Shown piece by piece: positions 44,926 to 55,440 of a DNA stretch of 64,000 nucleotides. The notes under the pieces were generated by a model that saw only the letters and a program-made list of their open reading frames with translations, had not been told where the DNA came from and did not search any database. This DNA is from Leptobrachium leishanense (lineage: Eukaryota; Chordata; Amphibia; Anura; Megophryidae). Positions within the stretch are counted from its first letter, which is position 1; the number at the start of each line of letters is the position of its first letter. The stretch is taken from positions 59,318,881 through 59,382,880 of the forward strand of contig CM019063.1 of assembly GCA_009667805.1 (NCBI GenBank). The letters run 5' to 3'. The position numbers and the translations under genes are program-made.

Positions 44926-45823
44926 TGTCACGGATCCCCCTGATTACCAAAAGTGTGGTCCCTTTACGCAGACCGCTCTCTACCCTTCCGATCCTTGAAT
45001 GGTCGGCGATACTAAACAGACAAATAACCAGACAATATATAAACAAGGGGTAACACCAGACAGAGGTATGGAATAGAGTATTGTCACGAATCTTTCTGAC
45101 TACTAAGATATTGATCTCTTTATGTAGCTCCCTTTCTACTCTTCCGATCCTTGAATGGTCGGCAAAGCTATAAAGGCAACGAAACAGGTAACAGACAAAG
45201 AAAGGGAAATACCAGACAGGGGTACAGACCAGATCACAAGTCCTCCCTAGGACTTTAGTAATAGCAGAGGTAGTCTGATGTGTGCTTAGGGTGCCACACA
45301 GACTGACCTCGGTACCAACGTTAAGGCAGAACCTAGAACAGAGTAAATGCCAATGCCAGGAGTCATACACAGGAGGGTTAGTTTGCCAATGCCAAGGGTC
45401 ATACACAGGAGGGTTCGTTTGCCAATGCCAAGGGTTATACACAGGAGGGTTCGTTTGCCAATGCCAAGGGTCATACACAGGAGGGTTCGTTTGCCAATGT
45501 CATACACAGGAGGTACACAGGAGGGTTCGTTGCCAGGGTCATCACACAGGAGGGTTCGTTTGCCAATGCCAAGGGTCATACACAGGAGTTAACACAGGAG
45601 ATAGCCAAAATCACACAAGAGCTCTGCGGGAGGTGAATACCACGTCAGGGCACCGGTGTATATGGAGAGACTGGGTTTTAAACCCGGCGGGTCCGCGTCA
45701 CAGCGCCAGGCCCCGCCCTTGCGTCCCACGTGAGCGGGCCCGGAAGCGCTTACATTCGGCGCCTGGCCAGCGAGCAGCGAGGAAGCTGCTGCCAGGCGCC
45801 GCATCCCCCGGGTCCCCGTGACA
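44926..45823 (-). repeat. Gypsy 3' LTR
   Basis: 898 bp from TGTCACGGATC to CCCCGTGACA as read on +. It contains a tandem duplication of about 157 bp (second unit from TTGTCACGAATC, about 45081) and a 37-bp minisatellite at 45346-45590 with one shortened, garbled stretch. Confidence 0.93.
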
Positions 45824-45824
45824 G

Positions 45825-46662
45825 AACCCCCCCCTCCAGGGGCGGCCACTGGACGACCCCCAGGGGCACGGGGGTGCGCCAAATAGAAGGCCTTCACTAG
45901 CCTAGGAGCATGGACTTCCGCAGCTGGTACCCAAGAACGATCCTCTGGACCGTACCCCACCCAATCGACCAAATACTGCAAGGACCCCCTAGACAGCCTG
46001 GCACCCAGAATGGCCTTAACTTCGAATTCCTACTCGCCCTCCACAGAGACAGGAGGCGGTGGAGCATGGACTTTGGTGTATCGGTTACATAACAGCGGCT
46101 TCAGAAGGTTTACATGGAACACATTGTGTATTTTAAAATGGGGGGGTAACGCCAAAGCATAGGAGACAGGGTTGAGTCGCCGTAGAATCTTATATGGGCC
46201 GATATACCTAGGAGCCAACTTCATGGAAGGCACTAAGAGCTTGATATTACGTGAAGACAGCCAAACCCTGTCCCCAACTTGATATACGGGTGCCTGCCTC
46301 CTGTGTCTGTCGGCCTTAGTTTTCTGGATGGCACTACTTTCCTCCAGTGCCCGTCTCACTTTCCCCCAAGTCTCTTTCAATGATGCCAGTTGTTTATCTA
46401 AAGCAGGAATCGTGGTATCAGGAAACGTGGCGGGGAGCACGGGAGGATCAAAGCCATAAACAGTGAAGAAAGGAGAATGACCTGTGGATTCACTCACTGC
46501 GCTGTTAATAGCATATTCTGCCCATGGTAGCAGATCTGACCAGTTATCCTGTTGTTCTGAGATGAAGCACCTGAGATATTTCTCTACGTTTTGGTTTGCT
46601 CGTTCTGCTGCTCCATTGGTCTGGGGGTGATAGGCCGAAGAGAAAGAGAGGTCTATTCCCAC
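45825..46662 (-). pseudogene. Gypsy integrase C-terminal part and chromodomain
   Basis: Minus-strand reading begins in the integrase core (SSAYHPQTNGAAERANQNVE, with the catalytic Glu). It passes the GDRVWLSSRNIKL beta-barrel region common to Gypsy integrases and ends in a chromodomain ([19 protein letters not shown]). The chromodomain marks the chromovirus branch and directs integration to particular chromatin. A frame break lies near 46030 and another before 46662. Confidence 0.88.
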
Positions 46663-46718
46663 GTTCTTACAAAACCCTCTCCAGAATCCGGAGATGAATT
46701 GGGTCCCCCTATCAGAGA

Positions 46719-47812
46719 CTATCTCCGAGGGACACCGTGAATGCGGACTACATTGGCAATGAATATGGGCACCAGTTCAGCTGCCGAAGGTAGTTTCTGA
46801 AGAGGAACATAGTGACCCATCTTGGAAAATCGATCTATGATCGTAAGTATCACTGTATTCCCTCTTGACTCAGGTAGCTCTACTATAAAATCCATGGCTA
46901 CATGTGACCAGGGTCGTTCGGGGATCGGCAAAGGCTGGAGCAAGCCAATGGGTGCTGTTTTGGGACTTTTCTGCCTTGTGCACACTTCGCACACGGCAAT
47001 GTAATCTTTGACATCTCGGCGCAACGTGGGCCACCAGAGGAGTTTACTGATACTAGACACAGTCTTGGTGATACCCATATGCCCGGAAGTTTTATTGTCA
47101 TGGTAGATGTTGAGTACCTCTTCTCTTTCGTTCTCAGGTACAAAGAGTTTCGCAGGAGGTTTTCCCCCAGGAGCTGCACCCTGGACGGTCTGCAACCTTT
47201 TCATTAGAGGAGACGAAACACTAATCGTGGTAGCGGCTATAATCCTCTCCTGGGGTACAATGGGATGCTGATCTTGGATATTATGTTCATAAGACTCATA
47301 CTGTCTCGACAATGCGTCTGCTTTAATGTTTCTGGACCCAGGTCTATAGGTAAGTACGTAATTAAAACTTGAAAGAAACAATGACCATCTCGCTTGTCTG
47401 GAGTTTAAACGTTTGGCATCTCCAATGTACGTGAGATTCTTATGGTCGGTTATGATAACAATGGGGTCCTTAGACCCTTCTAATAAGTATCTCCATTCGG
47501 CCAAGGCTGCGATGACTGCTAACAATTCTCTATTTCCAATGTCATAGTTCTTCTCTGCGGGGACAACTTTCGAGAATAGAAGCCGCATGGATGCAAGGGT
47601 TTGTCAGGAGCCTCCCTTTGGGACAAGACTGCACCAAGACCTAGTTCGGAGGCGTCAACTTCTAATTGGAAAGGCAGAGCCGGATCTGGATGCCGGAGAA
47701 CAGGGGCAGTAGTAAAGGCTTGCTTTAGTGTCTCAAAGGCTTGAGTGGCTTGAGGTGTCCATTTCTGATTTCCCACCCCTTTCTTTGTCATAGCCGTGAG
47801 GGGGGCCACCAA
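46719..47812 (-). pseudogene. Gypsy RNase H and integrase N-terminal part
   Basis: The RNase H part shows [18 protein letters not shown] and, after a frame break near 47550, [20 protein letters not shown] and IITDHKNLTYI. The integrase zinc-binding HHCC region follows (YHDNKTSGHMG, CEVCTRQK) and then the first catalytic Asp in VAMDFIVELP. It stops at 46719 before the rest of the core. Confidence 0.9.
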
Positions 47813-48726
47813 GGCCGAAAAATCTTTAATGAACCTTCTGTAATAGTTCGTGAACCCCAGAAACCTCTGAATGGCTTTAAGTCCTTGGGTAAAGGCCAGT
47901 CAAGAATAGCTGAGAGCTTCTTAGGATCCATTTGAACCCCCCAGGAGTTATAATATAACCAAGGAATTGCACAGTTACTATGTCGAATAGACATTTTTCT
48001 AGCTTACAGTACAATCCAGCCTTCAATAGTTTTTTCAACACTTGTTTGACGTGGACATGATGAGTGTCCACATCAGGAGAGTATATCAGGATATCATCCA
48101 GATATACTATGACGAATTCTTGCAGGAATTCCCTTAGAGTGTCATTTATAAGGTCCTGAAAGACGGCTGGCGCATTACACAACCCAAAAGGCATCACCAG
48201 GTATTCGTAATGCCCGCTACGTGTATTAAAAGCCGTCTTCCATTCGTCTCCCTTCTTAACCCTGACCAGGTTGTACGCTCCGCGTAAATCAAGCTTAGTA
48301 TAGATACGAGCCCCTTTTAATCGGTCAAACAATTCTGTTATGAGGGGTATGGATATGCATTTCTTATAGTGATCCTATTCAAACCCCTATAGTCGATGCA
48401 AGGTCGCAGATCTCCCTCTTTCTTGGAGACAAAAAAGAAACCTGCTCCTGCTGGAGAGGAGGACCGTCTAATGAATCCTCGTTCCAGATTCTCCCTATAT
48501 ATTCCTCCATAACGTCGTTCTCCCTTTGCGACAAAGGGTATACGTGACCCCTAGGAGGCATCGTACCGGGGAGCAAATCAATGGCACAGTCATATGGACG
48601 ATGTGGTGGTAGAACCTCAGTCCTGGCTTTAGAGAACACCTCCTTTAATGCCAGGTAACATTCAGGGACCTCTGTGGACAAAGGAGGGGCTGTGGCAATA
48701 TTGAGGCTACCAATCACATTAACCAA
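47788..48726 (-). pseudogene. Gypsy reverse transcriptase
   Basis: Recognisable blocks are the N-terminal [12 protein letters not shown] and YPLSQREND region, then ARIYTKLDLRGAYNLVRVKK, YLVMPFGLCNAPAVFQ and the catalytic FVIVYLDDILIYS motif, followed by CLFDIVTVQFLGYII. Frame breaks near 48360 and 47940 separate the pieces. Confidence 0.9.
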
Positions 48727-48896
48727 TCACATCATAGGCACTTAGACTGACAACTCTGACCCCAACATTTTATGTCTCTCTGGACCAATCGACTACTGGG
48801 TTGTGTTCTGTTAGCCATGGAACCAAGGAACGACAGGACATGAGGGTGATTCAATGATTTGAAATCTTATAGTCTCCTGGTGCAAAACTCCTATTC

Positions 48897-49598
48897 TCAT
48901 ACACACATCGACTGTATCGTGAGTGATATGAGGACATGCCAGGGGTTACCATCTATGGCCTCCACCCTTAGAGGCCTTTCCCTGAGAACCAGTGGTATGA
49001 GGTTTTTGGCAGCAAAATTCTTATCCATAAAATTGCCTGAGGCCCCAGAGTCCAAAAACGCCTCAGTCTTGAGGTGAACCCCCTCCCAGGTTAGGGAGAC
49101 CGGTAACAGAACCCTGGATTTTTTCTTTTCATTATCCACAAAGGAGGCACATAAAGAACCGACAACCTGGGTGTCTCCTGTTCTGAATCCCACTCTGCTA
49201 TGTTCAGCCCTGCTAACCCTGGGTCTCTGAGGACATCGAAGGCGGAAGTGATCTGCCCCTGCACAATAAAAGCAGAGCCCCTTTTCTTTTCTGTGAGCTT
49301 TTTCTGCTTCTGAAATACCTGTCCTCCCTATTTGCATGGGTTCAACGACCGGTAAATCAGTTTTTTCATTCTCCGAACCACCTGATGTACTGGGGTGTCT
49401 GGGTAACGAGGGTAAAGGAGGCAAGACCCTTCTGGGTCTATCTCTGGGGTGTCTCCTTTCCCTGATTTGATCGTCCATGGCTATACAGAAATCTATCAGG
49501 TGGTCCAGACTTTCTGGTAATTTTAAGGGAGCCAGTTCAAACATAAAAGCCTCGTTCAAGCCTTCGTAAAGGCTAAGGTTAAAACGTCGTTCGGCCAA
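48897..49598 (-). pseudogene. Gypsy gag C-terminus, zinc knuckle and protease
   Basis: The reading contains LPESLDHLIDFCIAMDDQIR, a CCHC zinc knuckle (CFYCAGADHFRLRC) and the aspartic protease motif FLDSGASGNF. It ends at a stop at 48897, short of the reverse transcriptase. Confidence 0.88.
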
Positions 49599-50140
49599 AG
49601 TACTTCAGAAACCAAAGTCTTAAACTCTATGGCATAATCGGCAACCCTCTTATTACCTTGTTTGATATGAAACAAGGACCTACCCGCATTGGTAGCCCTT
49701 CTAGAGGGATCAAAGGTACGTTTTAACTCAGAGGTAAAACCCTCATAGTCATAAATGATGGGTTTCTTATTTTCCCACAACGGCGTAGCCCACAATAAAG
49801 CTTTTTCTGTTAAATGATTAATCAGATATCCTACTTTGGCTTTATCAGACATACAAGATCCTGGATTGTTCTCAAACAGAATCTCGAGTTGAGTCAAAAA
49901 CCCCCGACATAGGCTTGGTGTACCATCATAGCGTAGGGGTGCCTTCATACTAAGCCTATGTCCTTCAGGGGAGACCGGACTGACCCTAGGTAACACTGGA
50001 TCTGGAGGGTTTGTGGTACCTGTATTGGACCGATTTAGCAGGGTTTGCAGAGCGAGAGAAATCTGGTCCATCCTATGGTCCTGTTCCTCTTGTCTGGCTG
50101 CGATACGTGCCAGCTGGTTAGAGAGGTCTGCGGGATCCAT
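49556..50140 (-). pseudogene. Gypsy gag N-terminal part
   Basis: Starts at the ATG 14 nt inside the 5' LTR with MDPADLSNQLARIAARQEEQ, a short coiled-coil-like start. It continues into the retrotransposon gag domain (YLINHLTEKALLWATPLWEN, FKTLVSEVLWPND). It runs out of frame near 49570, where the next fragment overlaps by about 40 nt in another frame. Confidence 0.85.
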
Positions 50141-50261
50141 GGCCCTGACGTAATGTCACGGATCCCCCTGATTACCAAAAGTGTGGTCCCTTTACGCAGA
50201 CCGCTCTCTACCCTTCCGATCCTTGAATGGTCGGCGATACTAAACAGACAAATAACCAGAC

Positions 50262-50272
50262 AATATATAAAC
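50262..50272 (-). promoter_or_regulatory. Possible TATA box in the Gypsy 5' LTR
   Basis: The minus strand reads TTTATATATTG about 110 nt before the LTR's inner end. Position and orientation fit a retrotransposon promoter, but no other element was checked. Confidence 0.35.
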
Positions 50273-50576
50273 AAGGGGTAACACCAGACAGAGGTATGGA
50301 ATAGAGTATTGTCACGAATCTTTCTGACTACTAAGATATTGATCTCTTTATGTAGCTCCCTTTCTACTCTTCCGATCCTTGAATGGTCGGCAAAGCTATA
50401 AAGGCAACGAAACAGGTAACAGACAAAGAAAGGGAAATACCAGACAGGGGTACAGACCAGATCACAAGTCCTCCCTAGGACTTTAGTAATAGCAGAGGTA
50501 GTCTGATGTGTGCTTAGGGTGCCACACAGACTGACCTCGGTACCAACGTTAAGGGCAGAACCTAGAACAGAGTAAA

Positions 50577-50820
50577 TGCCAATGCCAGGAGTCATACACA
50601 GGAGGGTTAGTTTGCCAATGCCAAGGGTCATACACAGGAGGGTTCGTTTGCCAATGCCAAGGGTTATACACAGGAGGGTTCGTTTGCCAATGCCAAGGGT
50701 CATACACAGGAGGGTTCGTTTGCCAATGCCAAGGGTCATACACAGGAGGGTTCGTTTGCCAATGCCAAGGGTCATACACAGGAGGGTTCGTTTGCCAATG
50801 CCAAGGGTCATACACAGGAG
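50577..50820. repeat. 37-bp minisatellite inside the LTR
   Basis: Units of CCAATGCCAAGGGTCATACA then CAGGAGGGTTCGTTTG, about 37 bp each. The matching array in the other LTR is at 45346-45590 and has lost the regular pattern in the middle. Confidence 0.92.
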
Positions 50821-51613
50821 TTAACACAGGAGATAGCCAAAATCACACAAGAGCTCTGCGGGAGGTGAATACCACGTCAGGGCACCGGTGTATGGGAGAG
50901 ACTGGGTTTTAAACCCGGCGGGTCCGCGTCACAGCGCCAGGCCCCGCCCCTTGGCGTCCCACGTGAGCGGGCCCGGAAGCGCTTACATTCGGCGCCTGGC
51001 CAGCGAGCAGCGAGGAAGCTGCTGCCAGGCGCCGCATCCCCCGGGTCCCCGTGACAAGCACACTCTGTACGTCAGTAGTAGCGGTTTGACGTTCTCGAAA
51101 AAATGCGTTCGTTTGCCACTTGCGTTGCGCGGACGAACTTTCGTGCGGCCGTACTACGTGTGTTCCCCGGCATTGGACGTCATTTGCTGCTAGCACGGCC
51201 GTGATTTCGTGCGGCTAAACGCACGTTAAAACTGCGTTCGTCTGACCCTAGCCTTAGACCTGCAGCTCGAAGCTCCCTGTATTGGCTGAGGAAAGCCCGA
51301 TATGTCAGTACATTCCCTAGCATATTTTAAACAGTTTTAGCATCTTGGACATTATGCCCACAAGGCTAAAACTTTGGGGGCATCTTCTAGAACTAAAAAG
51401 GAAACAAAAAAAATGTTTGCATGAAATTAATTTGCAATAATACAGAATAGCTCCAGATGGTGTTAAACACGATCTGCAGTGTCTGCTACCGCTGATCATG
51501 TATACACGATCACAGTAGTGAGGGGGTTAAATGTAATTCTAATTGTATTCAGTACGGTAAAAAGCACTATAGCAATTTATACAGTTTACTTATTTTTTTA
51601 CTCCAAAGATTTA

Positions 51614-52325
51614 CAGTGTTATTCAAAGAGAGCCGAACTGGGCCCGAAATGGCACCGAACAGTGAATTCCCCTATTACGGTGCAATTTAGGGACCATTCA
51701 GCTATTCAAAAGCTGGCAAATCGCCAAACATTGGCAAATTGCCAGCGAAATACGATGATCTTCGGCGGGAGTGAAATCCCCCATAGAGAAGTAATGGTTA
51801 ATCTATTCAGAGACACCGAACTGCACCAAAATGTCAGTGAAATGCCCTGATTTTCGTTGGTTTCATTTGACAGGTTTAATCAGGCAAATCCCAAAGGTTT
51901 TAATGTAAAAAAAATTCCCTGTTTTTCTTAAATATTTATTCAACAGTTAATTCCTTTCAATTGCAGCAAAAAGTCTCTTTATTTATTTTGGATTATTTCA
52001 GCTTTCTTCGGTGAATTTATTTTCCTTTTTTTATTTTTAAAATGGCAGGTTGCTTTTTTCCTATAACAGACCTTTTTTTTTTGTACTCTTCACCTTTTTC
52101 CAACGGCTGGTCGGCGCGCTGTTTGGCGGGTTGTTGACCTTTTTCGGATTGATTCGGCGATAATGCGGCAGATAGTCAGATCATTCGGGTTTTTGGGTCG
52201 ATTCGGTGGCTTGTTCCCTGCACTTCGGGGACCCCGTGGTGAATTCTGAATTCAACACTGGGTCAGCGAATCGGACTATCTGAAGTGTGGGGAACGGCAG
52301 AGCACCGAACATGTCAGTCATTTCT
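51614..52325. mobile_element. CAGGGTTATTC-family MITE, decayed
   Basis: It starts AGTGTTATTCAAAGAGAGCC and carries ATTCAGCTATTC, CCCATAGAGAAGTAATGG and GGTTTCATTTGACAGGTTTA, as at 34291-34878. The right end is mutated. Confidence 0.65.
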
Positions 52326-52915
52326 TTAGACGCCAGCATGATCCTGGGGTGGAACTGGCTGCCTGTGTTTTTAGTATTGATAATGGGTGAGGGAGATTGA
52401 GTTTAGCTAAAACAAGGTTAGATAATGACAAATGACAGCAGAACTGCTGTGGTACTAGTCACATATCAAGGGAAAAAAAATGTCTAAATAACAAGCCTCT
52501 TCAGATATTTAACCACGTCATTATCTAGTAGTTTTTGATGGAAAAAAAATACTTTCATAACATTGGTTTGAAACATGGGGTGTGTAGTTAACAATGAAAT
52601 ATTGGGTGAAATGGCAATTTTGCATAAAGATCGCTATTCCAAAAAAGTTAAAAGATGAAAACAATGTAAGTTTGCTCATTATGAATTTTTCATGTATTGG
52701 TTTATCCTTTACAGAAATATTGTTAGGATGAAAGGCTCTAAACTATAGATGGCGTCCTTTATCTCACACAATTTCACACAGGGTCTGCATTATCAGCATA
52801 CAGGCAGGAATGGTCTTTGTGTCAGATGCAGTAAATGTGCTGCAGACAGATAATAAAATGGTGAGAGCTCCTGCTTATGGGGGTTTGTAGTGATCATAAT
52901 GAGATTATTAGCAAT
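52326..52915. other. Intronic sequence, nothing recognised
   Basis: About 590 bp of AT-rich, apparently unique DNA. Confidence 0.5.
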
Positions 52916-53275
52916 GCAATATCTGTATGTGCTGCATAATGCCTGTGTATGGCAATTACAGCAACACCTTGCATCTGTGCTACATAATGCCTGTGTATGG
53001 CAATTACAGCAACACCTTGTATCTGTATGTGCCGCATAATGCCTGTGTATGGAAATTACAGCAACACCTTGTATCTGTACGTGCTGCATAATGCCTGTGT
53101 ATGGCAATTACAGCAACACCTTGTATCTGTATGTGCTGCATAATGCCTGTGTGTGTGGCAATTACAGCAACACATTGTATCTGTATGTGCTGCATAATGC
53201 CTGTGTATGGCAATTACAGCAACACCTTGTATCTGTATGTGCTGCATAATGCCAGTGCACTTGAAACACCTTGTA
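52916..53275. repeat. Minisatellite, about 45-bp units
   Basis: About eight copies of TGTGCTGCATAATGCCTGTG then TATGGCAATTACAGCAACAC and CTTGTATCTGTA. One unit has an extra GTGTG. Non-coding. Confidence 0.92.
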
Positions 53276-54062
53276 TCTCTACTGTACAGGGATTTACCCT
53301 CATTATAACCCACTGAATCATATCCCTGTACAACAGTAAATGACCCCAGAGCTCTCCCTGTATTCTGCCCTCTCCCTGTCTGGCTGTTGTAATGCAGCAG
53401 CAAAGTCAAGTAAACCTTTTGTTACTGTAAGGATGGAGGCTGCTCTTTGCAGCTCTTATACAGTAATACAAACAGTGACGGGAGTTGTCACTGTTAATTG
53501 CTGGGTAAGAAGGAACCATGAGGTTTTGAGATTTAGCATTTTGCCACACAAGGATTTTAGCTGTAAACCTACTCCTATGGATGGACCATCACTTTAAATA
53601 CAGAAGAAATGGATCTAGAATATATATTAGCCGGCCTTGAGCGGTGTAGTTATGAAGCAAAAATGCATTCGCTTGCTATGAATATCGTCTCAGTGAATCC
53701 CAGGGCTCAGATTTGGAGATTATACATTAAAGCTTTGACGTAAAACATTAAAAAGCAATAGTTTTATCTTTGTGACTGTGTGCGCATAAAACATGGATCT
53801 TTGCCTTATATCTCTGGACATGCATAATGCTGTTTTCACAGCACAGAAATGATATTATTAAATATTAAACCTGTCAAGTACTTTCTATTCTATAGAACCC
53901 AACGATTCTTATTTAAATGGTACATGGAGTACATAAAAAAACAATGGCAATATTCTGGGGAAGGATATGTTGCATATATATTGTGCTTTATGTATTGCTG
54001 CCAAATATATTCATTATAGTCCAGTTAAGGCGTAATTTAATGAATTCTTTATTACTTTCTAG
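53276..54062. other. Intronic sequence before exon 54063
   Basis: No gene or repeat recognised. It ends in the pyrimidine-rich acceptor ttactttctag. Confidence 0.5.
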
Positions 54063-54183
54063 AATGTTGGATGTGACTATGAGATCGAGTCCAATGCCAC
54101 AGAGGACAGATGTGGAGTATGTCTTGGCGATGGCTCCAGCTGCCATACTGTAAGAAAGGAATTTGAGCAAAATGATGGATTCG
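54063..54183 (+). CDS. ADAMTS12: ADAMTS12 exon: end of cysteine-rich domain
   Basis: This 121-nt exon follows the acceptor attactttctag and ends at gtagga in phase 1. It encodes [18 protein letters not shown], then [20 protein letters not shown] and GF. The VGCDxxxxSxAxEDRCGVC block closes the ADAMTS cysteine-rich domain, and this version is close to ADAMTS12. NAT is a possible N-glycosylation site. The next exon, which would open the spacer domain, was not found in the remaining 9.8 kb. Confidence 0.92.
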
Positions 54184-54751
54184 GTAGGAGTTTTTTTTTA
54201 TCCCTATTCATTATATTTAGAAATTTATTACGAATTTAAATAAAAAAAGGCAATTTATGTTATTATTATCATCATTTATATAGCACCAACAGTTTCCGAA
54301 GCGCTATACAATAACCAATGGGAACGAGACAAAAATAAGACAAACATAGGTACGGAAAGAAGAGGTGTAGAAGGCCCTGCTGGGTTGAGCTCCCAGTCTA
54401 CAGTAGAGGAGTTGGGGTGGAGGAAGACCTGAGGAGTTTTATTGGTCATCAGGATCATTGGCACTCGTGTTTCAGAAATGGGGAGGACATGGAAATTACA
54501 TGTATCATGATGTGTGGGTAGGTGAGAAGAGGGATAGGTCAACATCAGTAATGTGGTACGCTAATCTGAAGAGATGGGTTTTGCTGCATACTGTGACAAC
54601 CATCCAAGACAGGGGGATGCCCTCCACCCGGAAGGTGGTCAGCCAGCTATCTCTGGTACAACCTTCGTTGATTCCAGTCTGCCTACACATGATGTTGGGA
54701 ACAGATCTAAATATCAAACCAAAAACAATATAAAACAGAAGAAGACTGCAC

Positions 54752-54850
54752 GGTGAGAGTGATGGACTGCACGGTGAGAGTGATAGACTGCACGGTGAGA
54801 GTGATGGACTGCACGGTGAGAGTGATGGACTGCACGGTGAGAGTGATGGA
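54752..54850. repeat. Short tandem repeat, about 20-bp units
   Basis: About five copies of GACTGCACGGTGAGAGTGAT, inside the LINE 3' region. Confidence 0.9.
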
Positions 54851-55062
54851 CTAGTTGGGGCAGGGAGGTGCATCAGTGAGTCGGGTGGTAGGCTTCCCTA
54901 AATTGGAATGTCTTAAGGGAGCATTTGAAGGAAGGGAAACTAGGGAAAGTCTGACTGTATGAGGGAGAGCGTTCCAGAGGATGGGGCTGTGCGTGAGAAA
55001 TCCTGCATTCTATCATGGGAAGAGGTGATGCGAGGAGAAGCTAGGAGCAAATCACTGTTTAA

Positions 55063-55440
55063 TCATAGGGAGGGGGCTGGGGTGTATTTGGTGATTAATG
55101 AGGATAGGTAGTGGGGAGCTGAGTTAGTGAGAGCTTTGTAGGTCAGGGTGAGGATTTTGAATTTAATTTTGCAGTGGATGGGGAGCCAGTGAAGGGACTC
55201 GCAGAGAGGAGCAGCAGAGACAGAGTGGCGGGTGAGGTGGATGAGCCTGGCAGAGGCATTCAGACTGATCAGACACAATTGGCAAATACCCATTGGGTCA
55301 CACTGGCCATAGTCTATGGGCTGCAGCAGCAGAGCCCTAGACATGAGTTCTGAATAATCTGCACCATGGCAAACAGAAACCTCAACTATGGTCAACACAA
55401 ACTCAACCACGGCTATTCCAAACTCGCCCTCTCCCAGCCT
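55063..55440 (-). pseudogene. L2-type reverse transcriptase C-terminal fragment
   Basis: It encodes NASARLIHLTRHSVSAAPLC, LHWLPIHCKIKFKILTLTYK and YLSSLITKYTPAPSL, homologous to the fragment at 11467-11910. Upstream sequence is unrelated, so the reverse transcriptase core is lost. Confidence 0.75.

Larger units (their letters stand above)
44926..51056 (-). mobile_element. Ty3/Gypsy LTR retrotransposon, chromovirus type, full length
   Basis: Two LTRs of about 900 bp enclose gag, protease, reverse transcriptase, RNase H, integrase and a chromodomain on the minus strand. The 5-bp duplication AGCAC (44921-44925, 51057-51061) and TG...CA ends fix the borders. A purine-rich tract (GGAGGGGGGGGTTC on the minus strand) lies just before the 3' LTR. 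Only about 13 nt separate the 5' LTR from the gag ATG, and I see no TGG-type tRNA primer site. Several frame breaks make it non-functional as read. Confidence 0.92.
50154..51056 (-). repeat. Gypsy 5' LTR
   Basis: 903 bp, almost identical to the 3' LTR outside the minisatellite. The differences seen are mostly 1-2-base indels (for example near 50553 and 50949). The 37-bp repeats (50577-50820) are regular here, with about six to seven units. Confidence 0.93.
41524..51253 (+). mobile_element. PIF/Harbinger transposon with two genes, interrupted by a Gypsy element
   Basis: The terminal inverted repeats are GGCTAAGGTCAGACGAACGC and GCGTTCGTCTGACCCTAGCC. The flanks are TAA and TTA, both within the TWA target of the superfamily. 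It encodes a DDE transposase on the + strand and a MADF-BESS accessory protein on the - strand, the two-gene layout known for Harbinger. Removing the Gypsy insert (44926-51056 plus one 5-bp duplication) and the hAT MITE leaves about 3.2 kb. The first 125 bp and last 290 bp are the sequence of the seven short MITEs in this window. Confidence 0.85.
41333..51530. mobile_element. TTAA-family MITE split by the Harbinger nest
   Basis: The left part (41333-41520) starts TTAACCCCTTCACTGCCAGG and reaches GGAGTTACTGCAG. The right part (51257-51530) resumes with GACCTGCAGCTCG and ends GTAGTGAGGGGGTTAA. The joined order matches the copy at 17185-18980, including TGATCATGTATACACGATCA-like wording near the right end. 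TTAA flanks both sides. Without the insert it would be about 460 bp. Confidence 0.75.
54258..55440 (-). mobile_element. L2-type LINE, 3' part
   Basis: The 3' tail at 54258-54310 contains TTATATAGCACCAACAGTTT and GAAGCGCTATAC, a wording common at LINE/SINE 3' ends in fish and frogs. Further in, the minus strand encodes the end of a reverse transcriptase (LHWLPIHCKIKFKILTLTYK, ALTNSAPHYLSSLI). The transcript would run right to left, opposite to ADAMTS12. Confidence 0.75.

Noticed and set aside
3488..54183. Assignment of the exons to ADAMTS7 instead of ADAMTS12
   Set aside because: The cysteine-rich blocks [12 protein letters not shown] and [18 protein letters not shown] fit remembered ADAMTS12 better. 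A tree with both paralogues would settle it.
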